64,000 nt of DNA from Enhydrobacter sp. (lineage in GTDB: Bacteria > Pseudomonadota > Alphaproteobacteria > Reyranellales > Reyranellaceae), in assembly GCA_025808875.1 (NCBI GenBank), contig CP075528.1:4896473-4960472 (forward strand). The letters run 5' to 3'. The notes beneath the pieces were generated by a model. The model made no database searches and had not been told where the DNA came from. It saw only the letters and a program-made list of their open reading frames with translations. Made by a program: the position numbers and the translations under genes. Below, piece by piece: positions 40,746-49,532 of this stretch (the first letter of the stretch is position 1; every line of letters starts with the position of its first letter).

Positions 40746-41437
40746 AGATCGAGCGCGTCGGCGATCTCCTGCCACGGCAACGGCAACAGGGAAATGAGCG
40801 CAACTACGCCGAAGCCGAGGATGATGGCGCCGGCGATGCCGTTCAGCCAGCGCATGCCGGTGCCGGTGAAGTGCGTGCGCAGCGACGCTGCCGCGGTGCA
40901 GATGATGGCCCACCAGGCGAGCGCGCCGCAGAACACCGCAGTCACCAGCAGCGCCGCGTCGGGCAGGCTGGCGCCGACGCCCGCCAGGTTGCGGCCGGCG
41001 AAGGCCGCGCCGAAGGCCATCACGGTCAGGGGATTGAAGACGGTGATGAAGAAGCTCGAGGTCGCGTAGTTGATGTGCGTCGCGACGCGGTGCTCGCGGT
41101 CGTCGCGCACGGGATCGCCGACGGTGCGCACGCGATGGCGCATGGTTATCCAGCCCATGACGACCAGGATCAGCCCGCCAACTCCGCGCAGCCACGCTTC
41201 CTGCTCGGCCACGAACGCCTCGACGAAGGAGAGGCCGAAAGCCGCCACGGCGCCGAAGACCGCGTCGCCCAGCGCCGCACCGATGCCCGTCAGATAGCCT
41301 GCCACGGCACCGACCGTTATCGAGCGGCGGATGCAAAGTGCTGCCGCCGGTCCGACCGGCACCGCGATCAGAAAGCCTATCACGGCGCCTTCGATCGCGA
41401 GCGACACCGGATTGAAGACGAAGCCCGGGACGTTCAT
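40742..41437 (-). CDS. LysE family translocator
   Basis: A 231-residue inner membrane exporter of the LysE/RhtB family with about six hydrophobic spans. The N-terminal helix contains EGAVIGFLIAVPVGPAAALC and RRSITVGAVAGYLTGIGAALGDAVFG, and the middle has FFITVFNPLTVMAFGAAFAG, all typical. It likely exports an amino acid or related metabolite. The start MNVPGFVFN was chosen over an upstream frame that is a shadow of pdxY. It follows pdxY by 7 bases on the same strand. Confidence 0.9.
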   Translation of the reverse strand: MNVPGFVFNPVSLAIEGAVIGFLIAVPVGPAAALCIRRSITVGAVAGYLTGIGAALGDAVFGAVAAFGLSFVEAFVAEQEAWLRGVGGLILVVMGWITMRHRVRTVGDPVRDDREHRVATHINYATSSFFITVFNPLTVMAFGAAFAGRNLAGVGASLPDAALLVTAVFCGALAWWAIICTAAASLRTHFTGTGMRWLNGIAGAIILGFGVVALISLLPLPWQEIADALDL

Positions 41438-41444
41438 CGCCGAC

Positions 41445-42296
41445 TTACAGCTTCTCGGCGGCGAAGCGCCGGGTCGGTGCCACCAATCCGTCCTGGGCGG
41501 CGACGAGCTGCAGTTCGCGCTCGCCCATGGCGTGCGTCTTTTCCAGCACGGCGAAGATCGAGGACGCCGCCTTGCCGAGCGCCAGGGCGACGTCGCCGTC
41601 CTCCCTCCAGTGCGCCGTGAACAGCGCGGCGACGGCATCGCCCGTGCCGTTGGGTGCGATTTCGAAGCCGATCAACGGCGTCGCCACCCGCCATGCCGTC
41701 TCGCGCGTGACGGCGACCATCTCGATCGCGTCGGCAGGCGCGTCGGCGCGACGCAGGCTGGTGATCAGGGCGAGCTTCGGCCCGTGGAGAAGGGACCGCG
41801 CCGCGTCGAGCGCCTCGTCCATTCGCCTGACCTTGCGGCCGGTCAGATGCTCGAGCTCGAAATGGTTGGGCGTGATCAGGTCGGCGGCCGGCATGGCTCT
41901 GTCGCGGAAGAAGGAATCGATGCCCTCCTTCACGTAGATGCCGGTGTCGATGTCGCCCAGTACCGGATCGCAACACCAGATCGCCCCGGGATTGGCGGCC
42001 CGCAGGCGGCGCGCGGTGTCGAGCACGACGTCGGCCAGGGCGGCGTCGCCGACATAGCCGGTGAGCAGCACGTCGCAGGTCGGCAGCAGGCCGAGCGCCT
42101 CGATGCCGTGCACGATCTCGGCGACCTGGTCGGCGGGCGCCACCCGGCCGCGCCAGGCGCCATAGCCGGTGTGGTTGGAGAATTCGACCGTGTTCACGGC
42201 CCAGACCTCGTGGCCCAATCGTTGCAGGGGAAAGGTCGCTGCCCGATTGCCGACGTAGCCGTAGGCGACGTGGCTCTGAAGCGAGAGAAAACGCAT
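41445..42296 (-). CDS. pdxY: Pyridoxal kinase PdxY
   Basis: Salvages pyridoxal to pyridoxal 5'-phosphate. The 283-residue protein begins MRFLSLQSHVAYGYVGNRAA, has TGYVGDAALADVV, DPVLGDIDTGIYV and ITPNHFELEHLTG, and the anion-hole motif NGTGDAVAALF with the catalytic Asp. There is no clear ribosome site before this ATG, but the N-terminus fits the family exactly and an earlier start would run into the divergent CoA lyase gene. Confidence 0.93.
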   Translation of the reverse strand: MRFLSLQSHVAYGYVGNRAATFPLQRLGHEVWAVNTVEFSNHTGYGAWRGRVAPADQVAEIVHGIEALGLLPTCDVLLTGYVGDAALADVVLDTARRLRAANPGAIWCCDPVLGDIDTGIYVKEGIDSFFRDRAMPAADLITPNHFELEHLTGRKVRRMDEALDAARSLLHGPKLALITSLRRADAPADAIEMVAVTRETAWRVATPLIGFEIAPNGTGDAVAALFTAHWREDGDVALALGKAASSIFAVLEKTHAMGERELQLVAAQDGLVAPTRRFAAEKL

Positions 42297-42363
42297 GGCC
42301 GCCGCCAGCTTGCCACAAGGAGACCCCTCATTATAGTCCGCCGCGCTTTCCAGGAGGATTGAG

Positions 42364-43245
42364 ATGGCGAGCAAGGTCCGTCCGCGACGCAGCGTGCTCT
42401 ACATGCCGGGCGCCAACACGCGCGCGCTCGAAAAGGCCCGCACCCTGCCGGCGGACGCCCTGATCTTCGATCTCGAGGATGCCGTCGCGCCCGATGCCAA
42501 GGCGGCGGCGCGCGCCAACGTCGTCGCGGCGGCAAGGAGTCGCGGCTATGGCGGGCGCGAGATCGTGATCCGCTGCAACGGCCTCGGCACGCAATGGGGC
42601 AAGGACGACGTGGCCGCCGTCGCCGGCTCGGGCGCCGATGCCGTCCTCGTGCCCAAGGTCGAGAGCGCCGCCGATGTGGCGGCCGTGGTCGGTCTGCTCG
42701 AAGCGGCGGGCGCACCGCAATCGATGGCGGTGTGGGCCATGATGGAGACTCCCAGGGGTATCCTGCGCGCCGGGGAGGTTGCCGGCAGCCATCCGCGATT
42801 GCAGCTCTTCGTCATGGGCACCAACGATCTGGTGAAGGACATGGGCGCGCGCCACACGCCGCTACGCCTGCCGATGATCACCGCGCTCGGGCTCTGCATG
42901 CTCGCCGCCCGCGCCCACGGCCTCACCATCCTCGACGGCGTATACAACGACATCCAGGACACCGAGGGCTTCAAGGCGGTGTGCCGGCAGGGGCTCGAGA
43001 TGGGCTTCGACGGCAAGACACTGATCCATCCCGGTCAAGTCGAGCCCTGCAACGAGATCTTCGCGCCATCGGCGGCAGAACTGGAGATGGCCGGCAAGAT
43101 CGTCACCGCCTTCAAGGCGGCACAGGCCGAGGGCAGGGGCGTCGCCACGGTCGACGGCCGCATGATCGAGAACCTGCATGTCGAGCAGGCCGAGCGAGCG
43201 CTGGCGCTGGCCGCCGCCATCGAGGAGCTGCGGGCGGCGGCATGA
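42364..43245 (+). CDS. mcl1: HpcH/HpaI-CitE family CoA lyase, probable malyl-CoA / beta-methylmalyl-CoA lyase
   Basis: A 293-residue CitE-like lyase. RRSVLYMPGANTRALEKA at the N-terminus, LIFDLEDAVAPDAK (metal-binding acidic residues), VLVPKVESAADV, and AMMETPRGI with the metal-binding Glu are visible. These enzymes cleave or form malyl-CoA and beta-methylmalyl-CoA. Its 4-base overlap with a mesaconyl-CoA hydratase-type gene strongly suggests the beta-methylmalyl-CoA step of the ethylmalonyl-CoA pathway. The start has a good AGGAGG site. Confidence 0.88.
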   Translation: MASKVRPRRSVLYMPGANTRALEKARTLPADALIFDLEDAVAPDAKAAARANVVAAARSRGYGGREIVIRCNGLGTQWGKDDVAAVAGSGADAVLVPKVESAADVAAVVGLLEAAGAPQSMAVWAMMETPRGILRAGEVAGSHPRLQLFVMGTNDLVKDMGARHTPLRLPMITALGLCMLAARAHGLTILDGVYNDIQDTEGFKAVCRQGLEMGFDGKTLIHPGQVEPCNEIFAPSAAELEMAGKIVTAFKAAQAEGRGVATVDGRMIENLHVEQAERALALAAAIEELRAAA

Positions 43246-44300
43246 CGGGCAAGAGCAAGTCCACGCCGGGCAATTTCTTCGAGGATTTCCACGTCGGCCG
43301 GGAGTTCCGTCACGCCACGCCACGCACCCTGACCGAAGCGGATGCGGCACTGAACATCGGCCTGTTCGGTTCGCGTTTTGCCTTGAACTCGTCGGACGAG
43401 TTCGCCCGCCGGCTCGGCCTGCCGCGCGCGCCGATCGACGATCTGATGGTCTTCCATGTCGTCATCGGCAAGACCGTCGCCGACATCTCGGCCAATGCCG
43501 TCGCCAATCTCGGCTATGCCGAGTTCCGCTGGGGAGCTGCCGTCTATCCGGGCGACACGCTTTCCGTGCGCTCGACCGTGCTCGGCCTGCGCGAGAATTC
43601 CAATCGCGAGAGCGGCGTCGTCTGGGTCCGCACCGTCGGCAGCAACCAGAAAGGCGAGATGGTGCTCGACTACGTGCGCTGGGTGATGGTGCGCAAGCGC
43701 GATTCCTCGGCGGCTGTGCAGCCTGCCTCGGTTCCGAAGACCGCGCTCGCGGTCGCGCCCGGCGCTCTGATCGTGCCGGCCGGGCTCGACGCGTCGAAGT
43801 ACGACGACGTCGCCTCGGGCTCGCCGCACCGCTGGGGCGACTACGAGGTCGGCGAGAAGATCGACCATGTCTCGGGCTACACGCTCGAGGACTCCGACCA
43901 CATGTTCTCGACGCGGCTCACGCAGAACACCGCGCGCGTGCATTTCGAGGCGCACACCGCGAAAGGCACGCGCTTCGGCCGGCGGCTCGCCTATGGCGGT
44001 CATATCATCTCCTACGCCCGCGCGCTGTCCTTCAACGGCCTCGCCAATGGCTTTCGCGTCGCTGCGTTCAACGCCGGCAGCCACGTCGGGCCGAGTTTCG
44101 GCGGCGACACGATCTATGCCTGGTCCGAGGTGCTGGAGAAGGCGGTGCTGCCTGGCCGCGACGATGTCGGCGCGTTGCGCGTGCGCACCGTCGCCGCCAA
44201 GGACTGCACTTGCGAATCGTTCCCAGGCAAGGGGCCGGACGGCAAGTATCATCCCGCCGTCGTGCTCGATCTGGACTATTGGCTGCTCATGCCGCGGTGA
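43242..44300 (+). CDS. mch: Double-hotdog MaoC dehydratase, probable mesaconyl-CoA hydratase
   Basis: A 352-residue protein with two MaoC-like halves. The first reads GNFFEDFHVGREFRHATPRT and the second WGDYEVGEKIDHVSGYTLED with HMFSTRLTQNTARVHFEAH and RLAYGGHIISYARALSF. Length and two-domain form match mesaconyl-CoA hydratase, which interconverts mesaconyl-CoA and beta-methylmalyl-CoA. Coupled by ATGA overlap to the lyase upstream, it makes the pair that gives glyoxylate and propionyl-CoA. sdhC starts 124 bases downstream. Confidence 0.88.
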   Translation: MTGKSKSTPGNFFEDFHVGREFRHATPRTLTEADAALNIGLFGSRFALNSSDEFARRLGLPRAPIDDLMVFHVVIGKTVADISANAVANLGYAEFRWGAAVYPGDTLSVRSTVLGLRENSNRESGVVWVRTVGSNQKGEMVLDYVRWVMVRKRDSSAAVQPASVPKTALAVAPGALIVPAGLDASKYDDVASGSPHRWGDYEVGEKIDHVSGYTLEDSDHMFSTRLTQNTARVHFEAHTAKGTRFGRRLAYGGHIISYARALSFNGLANGFRVAAFNAGSHVGPSFGGDTIYAWSEVLEKAVLPGRDDVGALRVRTVAAKDCTCESFPGKGPDGKYHPAVVLDLDYWLLMPR

Positions 44301-44424
44301 TGCCGATAGGCGGATTTCGTTGCCGTTTCGGGCACTTAGCCCGGCGACGTCGGGGACTTTCGTTGACTTGAAGGCGGCGCGCGCTAAAACGGTCCCGCAC
44401 TAGGCCAATCGAGGAATCAACGCG

Positions 44425-44823
44425 ATGAGCGTCGCCAATCGGCCGACATCGAGGCCGCTTTCCCCCCATCTGCAGGTCTATCGCCCGCAGCTCACGTCGA
44501 TGCTCTCCATCCTGCATCGAGCGACCGGTGTCGCGCTGTCGGTCGGCGTGCTCTACCTCGCCACCTGGGTGATGTACGCCGCCTCCAACCCGCAGGCCTA
44601 CGCCCTGTTCCAGGACTTCAATGGCTCGATCGTCGGGCGGGTATTCCTCGGCGGGTGGCTGTTCTGCCTCTTCTACCATCTGTGCAACGGCATCCGGCAT
44701 CTTTTCTGGGACGCCGGCTACGGCTTCGATCTCAAGGACACCTATCGTAGCGGCTGGATCGTCGTTGCCGTCTCGGCGGTCGCCACGCTGCTGTCGTGGG
44801 TCGTCGGCCTCGGGCTGGTGTGA
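44425..44823 (+). CDS. sdhC: Succinate dehydrogenase cytochrome b556 subunit
   Basis: A 132-residue membrane anchor of complex II with three hydrophobic helices. The signature RPLSPHLQVYRPQLTSMLSI with LHRATGVALS, and the haem-ligand region LFYHLCNGIRHLFWDAGYGF, identify SdhC. It is the first gene of sdhCDAB; gaps to the next genes are 10, 2 and 9 bases. The 124-base gap upstream could hold an sdh promoter, but no clear motif is visible and the upstream acyl-CoA genes may read through. Confidence 0.94.
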   Translation: MSVANRPTSRPLSPHLQVYRPQLTSMLSILHRATGVALSVGVLYLATWVMYAASNPQAYALFQDFNGSIVGRVFLGGWLFCLFYHLCNGIRHLFWDAGYGFDLKDTYRSGWIVVAVSAVATLLSWVVGLGLV

Positions 44824-44833
44824 GGAGGGCGCG

Positions 44834-45220
44834 ATGAACGGCGATCTCAGGACTCCCCTTGCCCGCGCCCGCGGCCTCGGTTCGGCGAAAGACGGGCTTG
44901 CCCATTGGTGGGCGCAGCGGCTCACCGCCATCGCCCTCATCCCGCTCACCGTGTGGTTCGCGATCTCGCTGGTGATGCTGAGCGGCGCCGACTACGCCAC
45001 CGTGCGCGCCTGGATCGGCGCGCCGCTCGTCATGGTGTTGCTGGTCCTGACCATCGTGATCGGACTGCATCATGGCCAGCTCGGCATGCAGGTCGTGATC
45101 GAGGACTACGTCCACGGCGAGGGCTGGAAGCTGGCGCTCATCGTGGCGATCAGGTTCGTCGCCGTGCTGTTCGGCCTCGGCGCCATCGTCGCCATCATGC
45201 GTATCGGGTTCGGAGGCTAG
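44834..45220 (+). CDS. sdhD: Succinate dehydrogenase hydrophobic membrane anchor subunit
   Basis: A 128-residue second membrane anchor of complex II. It has GLGSAKDGLAHWWAQRLTAI at the first helix, and GLHHGQLGMQVVIEDYVHGE in the middle with the quinone/haem-site His and Tyr-Asp residues typical of SdhD. Three hydrophobic spans are visible. It begins after TGAGGAGGGCGCG, a strong ribosome site that overlaps the sdhC stop. Confidence 0.93.
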   Translation: MNGDLRTPLARARGLGSAKDGLAHWWAQRLTAIALIPLTVWFAISLVMLSGADYATVRAWIGAPLVMVLLVLTIVIGLHHGQLGMQVVIEDYVHGEGWKLALIVAIRFVAVLFGLGAIVAIMRIGFGG

Positions 45221-45222
45221 AC

Positions 45223-47055
45223 ATGGCCGGGAAAAGCAACGGCGCCGCGCCGGGCACGTTCAACATCGGTGGCCGCGCCTACACCGTGGTCGACCATGAG
45301 TACGACGTGGTCGTGGTCGGCGCCGGCGGCGCCGGTCTGCGCGCCACCTTCGGCATGGCACACAAGGGCTACAAGACGGCCTGCATCACCAAGGTCTTCC
45401 CGACGCGCAGCCACACCGTGGCGGCGCAAGGCGGCATCTCGGCGGCGCTCGGCAACATGGGCCCCGACGACTGGCGCTGGCACATGTACGACACCGTCAA
45501 GGGCTCGGACTGGCTGGGCGACCAGGACGCCATCGAATACATGTGCCGCGACGGCATCCCGGCGATCATCGAGCTCGAACATTTCGGCGTGCCGTTCAGC
45601 CGCACGCCCGAGGGCAAGGTCTACCAGCGTCCGTTCGGCGGCATGACCACCGACTACGGCAAGGGTATCGCCCACCGCACCTGCGCCGCCGCCGACCGGA
45701 CGGGCCACGCCATCCTGCACACGCTCTACCAGCAGTCGCTGCGCAACCACGCCGAATTCTTCATCGAGTATTTCGCGCTCGATCTGATCATGGACGAGGG
45801 CGTGTGTCGCGGCGTCATGGCCTGGAATCTCGACGACGGCACCATCCATCGCTTCCGCGCCCACAAGACGGTGCTGGCGACCGGCGGCTACGGCCGCGTC
45901 TACCAGACCGCGACCTCGGCCCACACCTGCACCGGCGACGGCGGCGCCATGGCGCTGCGCGCCGGCCTGCCGCTGCAGGACCTCGAGTTCGTACAGTTCC
46001 ACCCGACCGGCATCTACGGCGCGGGCTGCCTGATCACCGAGGGCGTGCGCGGCGAGGGCGGCTATGTCACCAACGGCAACGGCGAGCGCTTCATGGAGCG
46101 CTACGCGCCGTCGGCCAAGGACCTCGCCTCGCGCGACGTCGTCAGCCGCTCGATGACCATCGAGATCCGCGAGGGCCGCGGCTGCGGGCCGAACAAGGAC
46201 TACATCGAGCTGCATGTCGAGCATCTCGACCCGAAGGTGATCCACGAGCGCCTGCCCGGCATCGCCGAGACCGCGCGCATCTTCGCCGGCGTCGACGTCA
46301 CGCGCCAGCCGATCCCGATCCTGCCGACCTGCCACTACAACATGGGCGGCATCCCGGCGAACTATCACTGCGAGGTCATGACGGTGAAGGACGGCGATCC
46401 CTACGCCGTCGTGCAGGGCCTGATGGCGCTGGGCGAGGCGGCTTCGATCGGCGTGCATGGTGCCAATCGCCTGGGCTCCAACTCGCTGCTCGAGCTCGTC
46501 GTATTCGGCCGCTCCGCGGCCAACCGGGTCGCCGAACTGATGAAGCCCGGCGAGACGCACAAGGATCTGAAGAGCGCCGGCGAGGAAGCGATCGCCCGTC
46601 TCGACAAGGCGCGTCATGCCGACGGCGGCACGCCGACGTCGCAGCTGCGCGCGCTGATGCAGAAGACGATGCAGAACGACTGCGCGGTGTTCCGCACCAC
46701 CAAGAGCCTCCAGGAAGGCTGCCAGAACATGGACAAGGTGTTCGCCGGCAAGGACGACATCAAGGTCAAGGACCGCTCCATGATCTGGAATTCCGACCTG
46801 ATGGAGACGCTGGAATTCGAGAACCTGATCGCGCAGGCGATGGGAACCATCTATTCCGCCGCCAACCGCCACGAGAGCCGCGGCGCGCACGCGCACGAGG
46901 ATTTCCCCGAGCGCGACGACAAGAACTGGCTGAAGCACACGGTGGTCTGGGTCGATGAAGCGACGGGCAAGACCCGCATCGACTACCGGCCAGTCAACCT
47001 GCAGCCGATGAGCAACGACGTTCAGTCCTTCCCACCGAAGGCGCGCGTCTACTGA
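45223..47055 (+). CDS. sdhA: Succinate dehydrogenase flavoprotein subunit
   Basis: Catalytic subunit of complex II, 610 residues. FAD-binding VVVVGAGGAGLRATFGMAHK at about 30-48, the covalent-FAD histidine in PTRSHTVAAQGG (His64), LATGGYGRVYQT, the active-site EFVQFHPTGIYGAGCLITEG, and LPTCHYNMGGIP with the catalytic His/Arg region are all present. The C-terminal EDFPERDDKNWLKHT is typical. It oxidises succinate to fumarate, here downstream of the malyl/mesaconyl-CoA genes whose pathway ends in succinyl-CoA. Confidence 0.97.
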   Translation: MAGKSNGAAPGTFNIGGRAYTVVDHEYDVVVVGAGGAGLRATFGMAHKGYKTACITKVFPTRSHTVAAQGGISAALGNMGPDDWRWHMYDTVKGSDWLGDQDAIEYMCRDGIPAIIELEHFGVPFSRTPEGKVYQRPFGGMTTDYGKGIAHRTCAAADRTGHAILHTLYQQSLRNHAEFFIEYFALDLIMDEGVCRGVMAWNLDDGTIHRFRAHKTVLATGGYGRVYQTATSAHTCTGDGGAMALRAGLPLQDLEFVQFHPTGIYGAGCLITEGVRGEGGYVTNGNGERFMERYAPSAKDLASRDVVSRSMTIEIREGRGCGPNKDYIELHVEHLDPKVIHERLPGIAETARIFAGVDVTRQPIPILPTCHYNMGGIPANYHCEVMTVKDGDPYAVVQGLMALGEAASIGVHGANRLGSNSLLELVVFGRSAANRVAELMKPGETHKDLKSAGEEAIARLDKARHADGGTPTSQLRALMQKTMQNDCAVFRTTKSLQEGCQNMDKVFAGKDDIKVKDRSMIWNSDLMETLEFENLIAQAMGTIYSAANRHESRGAHAHEDFPERDDKNWLKHTVVWVDEATGKTRIDYRPVNLQPMSNDVQSFPPKARVY

Positions 47056-47064
47056 GAGGAAGCG

Positions 47065-47841
47065 ATGGCCGAGTTTGCACTGCCCGCCAATTCCAGGATC
47101 GGCACGGGCGAGACCTACAAGGCGGATGGCGCCAAGAACGTCAAGACGTTCAAGATCTACCGCTGGACGCCGGACGACGGGAAGAACCCGCGCATCGACA
47201 CCTACGAGGTCGACATGGATGCGTGCGGGCCGATGGTCCTCGACGCGCTGATCAAGATCAAGAACGAGGTCGACAGCTCGCTGACCTTCCGCCGTTCCTG
47301 CCGCGAGGGCGTGTGCGGTTCGTGCGCCATGAACATCGACGGTACCAACACACTCGCCTGCACCAAGTACATCTCGGACGTGAAGGGTGACATCAAGATC
47401 TATCCGTTGCCGCACATGCCGGTGGTGAAGGACCTGGTGCCCGATCTCAACGTGCCCTACGCCCAGCTCGCCTCGATCGAGCCGTGGCTGAAATCGGCGA
47501 CCCAGCCGCCGACCCGAGAGCGCCTGCAGTCGCCCGAGGAGCGTGCCAGGCTCGACGGACTGTGGGAATGCATTCTGTGCTTCTGCTGCTCGACGTCGTG
47601 CCCGAGCTACTGGTGGAACGGCGAGCGCTATCTCGGCCCGGCCATCCTGTTGCAGGCCTACCGCTGGCTGGCCGACAGCCGCGACGAGGCCAAGGGCGAG
47701 CGGCTCGACCAACTCCAGGATCCGTTTCGGCTTTACCGCTGCCACACGATCATGAACTGCACCAAGACCTGTCCGAAGAGCCTCAACCCCGCCAAGGCGA
47801 TCGCGGAAATCAAGAAGATGATGGTCGAACGGACGATTTGA
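47065..47841 (+). CDS. sdhB: Succinate dehydrogenase iron-sulfur subunit
   Basis: Electron-transfer subunit of complex II, 258 residues. The 2Fe-2S cysteines are in SCREGVCGSCAMNIDG and TLACTKYI; the 4Fe-4S and 3Fe-4S cysteines are in CILCFCCSTSCPSYWW and CHTIMNCTKTCPKSLNP. It ends AIAEIKKMMVERTI, the usual C-terminus. It converges with the serine hydrolase gene 12 bases on; no terminator is visible in that gap. Confidence 0.97.
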   Translation: MAEFALPANSRIGTGETYKADGAKNVKTFKIYRWTPDDGKNPRIDTYEVDMDACGPMVLDALIKIKNEVDSSLTFRRSCREGVCGSCAMNIDGTNTLACTKYISDVKGDIKIYPLPHMPVVKDLVPDLNVPYAQLASIEPWLKSATQPPTRERLQSPEERARLDGLWECILCFCCSTSCPSYWWNGERYLGPAILLQAYRWLADSRDEAKGERLDQLQDPFRLYRCHTIMNCTKTCPKSLNPAKAIAEIKKMMVERTI

Positions 47842-47853
47842 TCGCGCTGATCG

Positions 47854-49458
47854 CTAGACGCGCTCGAAGCGCATCCTCTTCACCCGGCCGGTCGAGACGA
47901 CGAGTGCCTTTACGGCGCCGCCGCGTTTGCGCTCGAGGCGGGCGAGTTGGGTGGCGACGATCCAGCCGGGAGCGGACACGATTTCGACCGTGTCGCCATC
48001 GAGGCCGTTGATGCTCCAGGGTGCGCCACCCGTGACCAGGGGGCCGCTCACCGCGATGGTGACGTCCTTGCCGCCGCGCCGGACGTGCCAGACGGCGCCG
48101 GCGTCGGCGGACACGTAGGTTCCCTCGATCGCCATCGGCACCGGCTTGCGCTTGCCGAGCTTCCGGAAGGTGAGGATGCGTCCGGCGCCGAGATCGACCC
48201 TCAGGGTGCCCTTGCGGAGCGGTTTCAAGGCGAATTCGAAGGATCCGCGCTCGGCGGCCAGCCAGCCGTCGGCGCGTCTCGCCAGCGCGAAGGGCATGCC
48301 GTTCTGGACCACGACGGGCTCGTTGTTGCGCCAGGTCAGCTCGAACAGCGACGGTTCCTCGGCGTTGAACCACACGCCCGAAATCGCCTTGATCTCGGCC
48401 TGTGTCGCCGGCGCCACGGGCTTGGCGAGGGCTGGCGTTCCGGCGAGGGCCTCGACGGCGACGGCACGTGCCAGCCGCCACGGGTCGAGCGTCGCGAGGT
48501 TGGAGATCACGATCACGGTGAGGTCGACACTGGACAGGCGCAGGAACTCGGTGCGGAAGCCCGGCCACAGGCCGCCATGGCCGACGGTATGCAGGCCGCG
48601 CAACAGGGCGGTGTCGAGACCGCGCCGATAGTGATTGACGTGACCGTCGAGCAGCGGCTTCTGCGCCTGGAGCTGAGCCGGCAGGTCGATCGGCTCGAGT
48701 TGCGGCCGGTCGAAGTGGCGGCTCCAGATCAGCAGATCCTCGACCGAGGAGACGAGCCCGCCTTCGCCGCCCTGCGGATAGGCATGGCCGGCGCGACGGA
48801 ACCCCTGGTCGATGTCGCCGAGATAGCCCGTCGCCAGATCGGGGATCACGGTGTCGATCTCGGGAGCGAGCAGCGTGCGGCTCATGCCCAGCGGTTTGAA
48901 GATGCGGCCGGCCAGGAACTCGCCCAGTTTCTTCCCGGAGAGACGCTCGACGACGGCGCCGAGCAGCAGGAAGTTGGTGTTGCTGTAGAGGAAGCGGCTG
49001 CCGGGCGCGAAGTTGAGATGCCGGTTGCGCACGCAGGCGGCGAGCAGGTCGGCTGGCCGGGCCGGCTTGTCGAGGCTGTGGCCGCCGAGCCGCAGCAGCT
49101 CGAGGAAGTCGGGCAGGCCGGAGCAGTTGCGCATCATCTGGTCGATGGTGACGGGCAGCGGCGCCAGTTCGCGCAGGTGGGCCTGCGGCGGATCGGAAAG
49201 CTTGAGCCTTCCCTCGTGCGCCAGCATCAGCACCGCCGTCACCGTGAACTGCTTGCTGACCGAGGCGATGCGGAAGCGGGTCTTGGGGGCGATGGGCACG
49301 CCGTGCTCGAGGCTGGCGAGGCCGTAGCCCTTGCACAGCTCGACATGGCCCGAGCGCATGACGGCAACGACCGCGCCGGGTGAATCGGGGCGATCGTAGC
49401 GCGCGAACAGCGCATCGACGCGCCGCTCAAGCGAAAGGGAATCGACGGGTTTTGCCAT
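47854..49458 (-). CDS. Beta-lactamase-family serine hydrolase (class C-like)
   Basis: A 534-residue penicillin-binding-protein-like serine hydrolase. The SxxK motif is SVSK at residues 66-69, the YxN motif is in LYSNTNFLLLG, and HGG is in HTVGHGGLWPGF. The region after residue 370 is a lipocalin-like beta domain as in D-aminopeptidase/esterase relatives (GVWFNAEEPSLFELTW). No signal peptide is visible, so a cytosolic peptidase or esterase role is likely rather than antibiotic resistance. The ATG at 49458 is used; a TTG four codons upstream is possible. Confidence 0.9.
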   Translation of the reverse strand: MAKPVDSLSLERRVDALFARYDRPDSPGAVVAVMRSGHVELCKGYGLASLEHGVPIAPKTRFRIASVSKQFTVTAVLMLAHEGRLKLSDPPQAHLRELAPLPVTIDQMMRNCSGLPDFLELLRLGGHSLDKPARPADLLAACVRNRHLNFAPGSRFLYSNTNFLLLGAVVERLSGKKLGEFLAGRIFKPLGMSRTLLAPEIDTVIPDLATGYLGDIDQGFRRAGHAYPQGGEGGLVSSVEDLLIWSRHFDRPQLEPIDLPAQLQAQKPLLDGHVNHYRRGLDTALLRGLHTVGHGGLWPGFRTEFLRLSSVDLTVIVISNLATLDPWRLARAVAVEALAGTPALAKPVAPATQAEIKAISGVWFNAEEPSLFELTWRNNEPVVVQNGMPFALARRADGWLAAERGSFEFALKPLRKGTLRVDLGAGRILTFRKLGKRKPVPMAIEGTYVSADAGAVWHVRRGGKDVTIAVSGPLVTGGAPWSINGLDGDTVEIVSAPGWIVATQLARLERKRGGAVKALVVSTGRVKRMRFERV

Positions 49459-49532
49459 TTCGTCAGTCAAGCGGCGCGGCTCGCACTTGTAAAGCCGAGG
49501 CGCTACCGTGCCCCGAGAAGAGGAGCATCGCG

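Noticed and set aside
45217..47745. A long minus-strand frame (over 800 codons) opposite sdhA and sdhB.
   Set aside because: The sense strand holds well-conserved sdhA and sdhB; the antisense translation has no recognisable domain.
47854..49458. A beta-lactamase conferring antibiotic resistance.
   Set aside because: The SxxK/YxN/HGG layout is shared with peptidases and esterases, the protein is long with an extra beta domain, and no signal peptide is visible.
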